The position numbers and the translations under genes were made by a program. The notes under the pieces are model-generated. The model was not told where the DNA came from. It was given only the letters and a program-made list of their open reading frames with translations, and ran no database searches. Below are positions 58,890 through 64,000 of a DNA stretch of 64,000 bases, in pieces; position 1 is the stretch's first letter; each line of letters begins with the position of its first letter. The stretch comes from an uncultured Bacteroidales bacterium. Lineage in GTDB: Bacteria > Bacteroidota > Bacteroidia > Bacteroidales > FEN-979. The stretch covers positions 209,867 to 273,866 of the forward strand of contig CAIRDP010000020.1 in NCBI GenBank assembly GCA_903877385.1. The letters run 5' to 3'.

Positions 58890-60620
58890 TTAACCGACAA
58901 TTACAATCTGACCGGAAATGGTGGCACTGGTGGTCCAGGTAACATCCCCTGAAGCATTCAGCACGATATCGCATTCAACCTGGTTCAAATTGGTGGAAAC
59001 CGTTTCATACACGGCCACGATGCAAAGTGTTCCGCAACCATGGGTAGCGGCGCCAATGGTGCCTGTACTTGCGGCACTGATGGCGGCGGTATATTTCTTT
59101 GACTTTGCCCCTGCGGCATTATCAGCATAATTCTTTACTGCCAGGGCGGTTGGAATCTGCGAGTTGGTAGGCGAAGAAATGGCAGTCTGAATCACTCCGG
59201 AACCAAAGTTACCGGTGCCGAGGCCGGAGATGGTATTATTACCGGCATCGATGGTCTTGTTGGTCAACGTCTGAGAAGCGGCAAGCTTCACCAGGTCGGC
59301 CGATTCAGTATTGTCAATGGCATCGAACATTGCGGCCGTGGGCGAAGCGCTGGTCTGATTGGCAATAACCTGATCCCCTAACCCAAGATCACCGCTTGAA
59401 GGCGTGGTGATGCCTGTGGCGGAACCGGCCACTGCAACTTTCCAGTACTGGCCTTTGGTGATCGAAGTGATTCCATTAGCGGCAAGAGTTTTACTTCCGT
59501 CAATCGTACCGGCGTACACAAGCATTCCGGAGATCTGCGTATTGATCGCGGCAACCTTTCCGTCAACATACGACTTGACGGCCTTCTGAGAAGCAACCTT
59601 GGAATCCGAATTGTTTGCCAGGGCCGTATCGGTATCAAGATACGACAAGGGCAACTGCTGAATGTTATCGACATTGCCCAGGGAAACCTGTGCCTTGGTG
59701 GTGGAATGAGGATTCGAAGTATTGGAAATATGGTTGTTCATCGTGGTCTGGTTGGCTCCCACGGTGGTATTGATGCCCGAAATGGTGGTGTTCAGGGTTG
59801 AAACCTGGCCATCCATATACGTTTTGGTGGCTTTCTGAGAAGCAACCTTGGCATCCGAATTGGCTGTAAAAGCGCCATCGGTATCAAGGTATGACATAGG
59901 AAGCTGCTGAACATTGTCCACATTACCCAGGGAAACCTGTGCCTTGGTGGTGGCATGAGGATTCGAAGTATTGGAAATATGGTTGTTCATCGTGGTTGCA
60001 TTCGCGCTGATCGTGGTATTCTGCGAACCGTTCTGAGCATCCACATAGGTCTTAACGGCTTTCTGCGAAGCAACCTTCACATCGGAATTGGCCGTTAATG
60101 ACGTATCAGTATCAAGATACGACATTGGAAGCTGCTGAACATTATCCACACTGCCAAGGCCGACCTGTGTTTTGGTGGTGCTGTGGGGGTTGGAAGAATT
60201 GCCCAGGTGGGAATCAATTGCGGCATGGTTGTTCGAACCGGCACCGGACAAGGTCTGATGATCAATATTGGCGGGAACAATGTCAAGATCCACGGTATTA
60301 TTGGCCGTGTTATCTGTAACCGTTACTTTGGTCGAAGCGGCTTTAACACTCTTGAATTCATTGTTATTGCCGTTACGTTGTTTGAAAAGTCCAACGCCGC
60401 CGGTGCCAATATTCACATCGGTCGGAATGGTAGGAATGGTTGCCTGCGCTTCAAGTTTAACCCACACCGATCCGTTATAATAATACTCACAATTGTCTGT
60501 GGTATTGAAGTACTTCTGACCGGCGGTTGGCGAAGCGGGTGCTGTGGCCAGGTTCTGAATCACAAGGTTCAGAAGCGCGGTCTTCAGCAGATCCAATTGT
60601 ACATACACTTTTTTTGCCAT
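58890..60620 (-). CDS. Long phage tail-fibre protein with three large near-identical repeats
   Basis: A 576-residue fibre. Residues 1-55 match the anchor of the 255-residue fibre (LLNLVIQNLATAPASPTAGQKYFNTTDN, YYYNGSVWVKLE). It then has a linker and three ~80-residue repeats around the core VDNVQQLPMSYLDTDTSLTANSD, KVASQKAVKTYVDAQ and ISNTSNPHSTTKAQVSLGNVDN. Parts of two repeats are almost identical at DNA level (59680-59750 and 59925-59995). The tail end (about 440-576) is a different, probably trimer-closing domain. It is a likely host-specificity fibre. Confidence 0.75.
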   Translation of the reverse strand: MAKKVYVQLDLLKTALLNLVIQNLATAPASPTAGQKYFNTTDNCEYYYNGSVWVKLEAQATIPTIPTDVNIGTGGVGLFKQRNGNNNEFKSVKAASTKVTVTDNTANNTVDLDIVPANIDHQTLSGAGSNNHAAIDSHLGNSSNPHSTTKTQVGLGSVDNVQQLPMSYLDTDTSLTANSDVKVASQKAVKTYVDAQNGSQNTTISANATTMNNHISNTSNPHATTKAQVSLGNVDNVQQLPMSYLDTDGAFTANSDAKVASQKATKTYMDGQVSTLNTTISGINTTVGANQTTMNNHISNTSNPHSTTKAQVSLGNVDNIQQLPLSYLDTDTALANNSDSKVASQKAVKSYVDGKVAAINTQISGMLVYAGTIDGSKTLAANGITSITKGQYWKVAVAGSATGITTPSSGDLGLGDQVIANQTSASPTAAMFDAIDNTESADLVKLAASQTLTNKTIDAGNNTISGLGTGNFGSGVIQTAISSPTNSQIPTALAVKNYADNAAGAKSKKYTAAISAASTGTIGAATHGCGTLCIVAVYETVSTNLNQVECDIVLNASGDVTWTTSATISGQIVIVG

Positions 60621-60632
60621 GATAAATAAATA

Positions 60633-61037
60633 TTAATTAAGAATGATTTTTCCTGTAATTTCCTGATTGAATGTGACTACGCAACGATTAACGGAAACAT
60701 GGTCAACATCACCCATGATTTCTTCTTCCATTTCATCGACAATCGTAACCGAAGGGATCTTGCCGAAGAAATGATCCATCACAACCACACTCGTATTGGT
60801 GAAATAAAATACGCGGTTCTTATCCGTTGAGGATGCGCTGATGCACTTCCACATGGCTTCCCCGCAAGCATTATGGGAACACTTGTACACAGCATATGTT
60901 TCCGTGTTGGTCCATTCATCCCCTATGTTGTAACCGGCCATGTTATCATCGTTTTCATTGGGATTTCGTGAAAACTGATACACATTGAATGGCACCAGGT
61001 CAAAATTCATCGTGAAGGGGTTGAATACTTTTTTCAT
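60633..61037 (-). CDS. Small phage structural protein
   Basis: A 134-residue protein starting KKVFNPFTMNFDLVPFN, a pattern that recurs at the N-termini of Bacteroidota phage structural proteins; the rest is beta-rich (VVVMDHFFGKIPSVTIVDEMEEEIMGDVDHVSVNRCVVTFN). It is encoded between the long fibre and the 628-residue tail protein, with gaps of 12 and 4 bases. It could be a fibre-attachment or tail-tip protein. Confidence 0.55.
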   Translation of the reverse strand: MKKVFNPFTMNFDLVPFNVYQFSRNPNENDDNMAGYNIGDEWTNTETYAVYKCSHNACGEAMWKCISASSTDKNRVFYFTNTSVVVMDHFFGKIPSVTIVDEMEEEIMGDVDHVSVNRCVVTFNQEITGKIILN

Positions 61038-61041
61038 CTCT

Positions 61042-62928
61042 TTAAGAATTCAGAAAAGCATACACCAGGTTTTCGCAGTTGCTCATTTGGTTATCGTAAT
61101 TCAGATTGCCATCGGCCCACTTGACAATGTGCTTGGTTTTCCCATTGACCACGGTTTTCTGAATTCTCTTGATTCTCCAGGTGTCTTCGGTTTCGGCTGA
61201 TGTTCCATTTTGCGGATAACCGAAGAAGGTGGTATCATCCGAATACTCATAGATCACTCCTACCCCCTGGGTAAGATCATCGTTGTTAATCATATTGATG
61301 GATTTGAATTGACCACTGAAATACTGATCATTATAGGCCCTGTCATACTCTACCTGGAGATTGTACAGATACACTCCATCGGTGGCAAACGGGCTGATTT
61401 TAACAGATTTAAGGACAATCGGGAAAAGCAATCCCTGAACCACTTCATAAGCTTCGGTCGTGATCAGAAATTCCCTCAGATAATCCCTCATTTGCTGAGA
61501 AACAAAACCGCTGTCTGCTTTAAATGACTGGGTTTCCCAGGTTTCAAAGTTTTTGGAAGGCCCATTGAAGCAGGTGATTACTTCATCGGAAACAACATCG
61601 CCAGCATTGCGTTCATAAGCCATGGTTGTTTCACCGGTTCCCAAAAAGCGGATGGTATCATAGCGGCCAAAGGAATTGCGCAGCAAAAAAGTACGTTCAT
61701 GCTCATAAGCATCCGTATCCAGGATGAATTTCCTGACTTCGGAAATGAAACTGCCCAACCTGTCTTCAAGCCATACTTCCCAACTTTCCACATCCCTTGT
61801 TACATCCAGAGAAGAGAGGCCAAGATGATCATATCCAACCATGATTTCAAGCAAGGTCGGTGTTGAACTTTGATCGTAGTCCGAACCATAATAGGAAGAA
61901 TAGCTTCCATCCGAAAATTTCACTCGGATGGCAAGCCGGTATGAATACGGATGGTTATCGCCGCAAAGGAAAAAGGAAAGTTTTTCCATCTGGGTTTTAC
62001 CGGTGGTTTTTACAACCGGTGCCCAGGTCAGGAATCGTTTCAGATTATCTGAAAGCGAAAAATAATCCGCTGCCTGGTCATTATAAACACAAAGCAATTC
62101 CCTTGAAAGGCCACCTGCTATTGCATATCGGATGGTATCAAAAACAAGCATCCTTGTGGCATTGGAATACCTTTCAGCGAATGATACATAATAAGGCAGT
62201 ACCAGGTTTTTCCATACTGCTAAATTTTGGGTTGCAACTTCAGGATAGGTAAACAACTGCGGTCCTTCAAGATTTGTCTTGATAAAGGATCTGAGATATT
62301 CCGAGATATCGAAAATCGCTTTGCCATCCGTATCAACTGATTTCAGATCTTCTGCAATCTTATGAAGCTGTGGCTGAATTACACCGGTTGGATGAGGGGC
62401 GTTCCCCCCCTGGATGTTTACTGTCTGATCAATCCAAACTGAACAAACAATGCCAAAATTATCCCTTTCGATTTCATCTGTTCCCCCCTGGTTTAAATCC
62501 ATGGTCAGACCGGAAACAGTATTATTTCCGAAAGCGAGTGTCCATTTTGAGCCTTTTTCCTTTGCAATAAGTGTAATGCGCCTTTCACCCGTGGTAACAT
62601 CACCCAGGATGAAATCATAATTGGAACGAAGGGTATAATTCAGTTTTAAACATTCGCAAATAGCATAAACATACTCAGGCAGGTTATTATTGATCAATGG
62701 AATTGTCAAGCCACTATCATCCGGAAACATCAACTGATTGAATGTAAGGACTTCGTTATTGACGGTAAGGCTGAAATGATGGCCGGTCACAACTTCCATG
62801 GCCGTAAACTTCAGGATCATCTGCGCCTTGCTTCCCACTGAGGATAACAAGGATCCCGAAAGAACCTCATAACGGATGGGATTACCGGAAAATGAGTTCA
62901 AGGCCGGCTTGTCTGAAATTTGAATCAT
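61042..62928 (-). CDS. Large phage tail/baseplate protein
   Basis: A 628-residue protein, beta-rich, without an assigned family. The opening (IQISDKPALNSFSGNPIRYEVLSGSLLSSVGSKAQMILKFTAMEV) and its place before the fibre genes fit a tail-tip or baseplate hub protein. There is no visible peptidoglycan-hydrolase motif. Many aromatic and charged residues near the middle (YRLAIRVKFSDGSYSSYYGSDYDQSS) suggest a carbohydrate- or partner-facing surface. It lies four bases upstream of the 134-residue gene and 44 bases after the next one. Confidence 0.6.
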   Translation of the reverse strand: MIQISDKPALNSFSGNPIRYEVLSGSLLSSVGSKAQMILKFTAMEVVTGHHFSLTVNNEVLTFNQLMFPDDSGLTIPLINNNLPEYVYAICECLKLNYTLRSNYDFILGDVTTGERRITLIAKEKGSKWTLAFGNNTVSGLTMDLNQGGTDEIERDNFGIVCSVWIDQTVNIQGGNAPHPTGVIQPQLHKIAEDLKSVDTDGKAIFDISEYLRSFIKTNLEGPQLFTYPEVATQNLAVWKNLVLPYYVSFAERYSNATRMLVFDTIRYAIAGGLSRELLCVYNDQAADYFSLSDNLKRFLTWAPVVKTTGKTQMEKLSFFLCGDNHPYSYRLAIRVKFSDGSYSSYYGSDYDQSSTPTLLEIMVGYDHLGLSSLDVTRDVESWEVWLEDRLGSFISEVRKFILDTDAYEHERTFLLRNSFGRYDTIRFLGTGETTMAYERNAGDVVSDEVITCFNGPSKNFETWETQSFKADSGFVSQQMRDYLREFLITTEAYEVVQGLLFPIVLKSVKISPFATDGVYLYNLQVEYDRAYNDQYFSGQFKSINMINNDDLTQGVGVIYEYSDDTTFFGYPQNGTSAETEDTWRIKRIQKTVVNGKTKHIVKWADGNLNYDNQMSNCENLVYAFLNS

Positions 62929-62972
62929 GGGGCAAGTTTAAGCCCGGGAAGGAAAAAAATAAAGGACAAGGA

Positions 62973-63992
62973 TCAAAGGCAGCAGTACGCTTTGATCACG
63001 GCCGGTTTTAAGCAGTCCATATTCAATGTTACCTGGACTTCACTTAAAAGGTAATTAACCCCGTTAATCCGGTATTTGCTTCCGAAATCAAGCACTTTCA
63101 ATTCCAAATACTCAATCTGTTTTGTTATCTGAACAAACTTGCGTGTATTGAACACCCAATCATACCAATCTTTATGAAATTTATTGAAAAGGCCGTTTGT
63201 GCCGTACCATATCAGGCGGAAATCATCGGAATAAGGATAGCAACTAACCTTCATTTGATGAGAATAATTCTCACGCAAACTTGCAAAAGCAAGCTTGGGA
63301 ACGATTTTTGCATAATCGGTTCCAAGATTTCCAACCCGGCCACAAACTTCATCCTGGGGGCAAACCATACAAATACCGATTTCAGTTTTGCTGTTTTCAA
63401 GCGGCTGACCATACATGAAATTGATATAAAGAAATTCACTGGGGGAAACCTGAAGCCAGGTATTTGCTCCCCCATTACCGAACTGATACCATTTATTTTC
63501 ATCGATCACATAGCGGAGATCAAACAAGCTTGTTATCGGCCGGCCAGGAAGATCCTCAAACCTCTGAACCGATCCTTTAAGATGATCGAAGAAATCAGCT
63601 TCAGCGGCGGTAAGGTCCCCATACACCTTATCCCCGTTATCCGGTGTCATGGAAAGCTGAACGCCCAGGACCTTATCGGAAATCTGATTTGAAATTGAAA
63701 TCACCTTGGATGAAAATTCCTTATACGACAATGCTTTCAGCCGGTCCTGGTTTCCGACAATCCGGACCACCTTAAGATGATCATCCACAAGGAAAGTGCA
63801 ATTGAAGAATTTCTGAATATCGGTGAAAAACTTTCCGATTTTCACATGAGGCATATGGACTTGGTAATACAGGTCTTTGATCGTCCAATACAATTCATTG
63901 ACCGAAAAGGAATTGTATATGACCAATGTTGAAAGATCCTTTCCCTGAGAAAAAAAATCATCTTCAACTGAGTATCCCATAAGGCTGATCAC
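62973..63992 (-). CDS. Phage tail/baseplate protein, partial (5' end outside window)
   Basis: At least 339 residues of an open frame that runs to the right edge without an in-frame stop (a GTG at 63992 is only the first visible start). It has a mixed alpha/beta sequence (TIKDLYYQVHMPHVKIGKFFTDIQKFFNCTFLVDDHLKVVRIVG; FDHLKGSVQRFEDLPGRPITSLFDLRYVID). Position and lack of other signs suggest another tail-tip or baseplate component. Its true start, and the module's other genes, lie beyond the window. Confidence 0.5.
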   Translation of the reverse strand: MISLMGYSVEDDFFSQGKDLSTLVIYNSFSVNELYWTIKDLYYQVHMPHVKIGKFFTDIQKFFNCTFLVDDHLKVVRIVGNQDRLKALSYKEFSSKVISISNQISDKVLGVQLSMTPDNGDKVYGDLTAAEADFFDHLKGSVQRFEDLPGRPITSLFDLRYVIDENKWYQFGNGGANTWLQVSPSEFLYINFMYGQPLENSKTEIGICMVCPQDEVCGRVGNLGTDYAKIVPKLAFASLRENYSHQMKVSCYPYSDDFRLIWYGTNGLFNKFHKDWYDWVFNTRKFVQITKQIEYLELKVLDFGSKYRINGVNYLLSEVQVTLNMDCLKPAVIKAYCCL

Positions 63993-64000
63993 CTTACCAA

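Noticed and set aside
58072..60620. A diversity-generating retroelement in the tail-fibre region
   Set aside because: The repeats are near-identical copies of protein units; there is no reverse transcriptase gene and no template/variable pair with adenine-directed differences.
1..64000. Many long antisense frames opposite real genes
   Set aside because: They follow the codon bias of the opposite strand, lack domains and start signals, and disappear under the gene calls given here.

Overview
This window looks like a Bacteroidota chromosome, probably a free-living or sediment Bacteroidales-type lineage. The evidence is: a secreted C10 peptidase with a type IX secretion (T9SS) C-terminal sorting domain; many upstream regions with the Bacteroidota primary-sigma promoter (TTTG, 19-21 bases, TAnnTTTG); two ECF sigma operons; very tight packing with overlapping stops and starts; and many N-terminal signal peptides. 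No rRNA, complete tRNA or CRISPR array is present.

Layout. 1-8.6 kb: the end of fumarase C; a minus-strand operon of Nramp metal transporter, PHP-like membrane hydrolase and GT39 glycosyltransferase; then a plus-strand acyl-CoA ligase and 5'-nucleotidase pair. 8.6-16 kb: alkaline phosphatase with a GT9 glycosyltransferase; a large M28-type peptidase; and an ECF sigma locus in which the sigma gene and a divergent membrane-protein gene share one promoter motif (TGCAACCTTTT-N11-CGAC). 16-24 kb: a 1642-residue tandem UvrA, a diheme cytochrome c, an HsmA-like membrane protein and an SDR protein. 23.6-28.5 kb: a minus-strand beta-oxidation set (enoyl-CoA hydratase, 3-hydroxyacyl-CoA dehydrogenase, SCP2-type thiolase, acyl-CoA dehydrogenase); the acyl-CoA ligase at 5 kb could feed it. 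28.5-33.7 kb: a secreted TIM-barrel-like protein, an outer-membrane barrel and an MscS channel. 33.7-36.3 kb: aspartate kinase and diaminopimelate decarboxylase, the first committed and the last steps of the lysine/DAP route. 36.3-54.9 kb: envelope and secreted proteins, including an ECF sigma with a zinc-finger anti-sigma that carries a large periplasmic domain, an AsmA-like protein, Cu/Zn superoxide dismutase, a C10 peptidase, a double Cache protein, a PQQ-type propeller, a LolA-like protein and a CBM9/glycosidase-like protein.

55 kb to the end: an integrated phage-like element. A tyrosine recombinase lies next to what looks like the 3' end of a disrupted tRNA gene followed by a strong terminator (candidate attL). 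A minus-strand tail/fibre module then runs off the window, with two repeat-built fibre proteins sharing an N-terminal anchor and a Kelch-like propeller protein.

The most unusual feature is a set of degenerate tandem repeats, nearly all with a 7-bp period but with a different core sequence at each locus. They occur between genes and also in frame inside otherwise conserved genes (acyl-CoA ligase, M28 peptidase, tandem UvrA at three places, AsmA-like protein).
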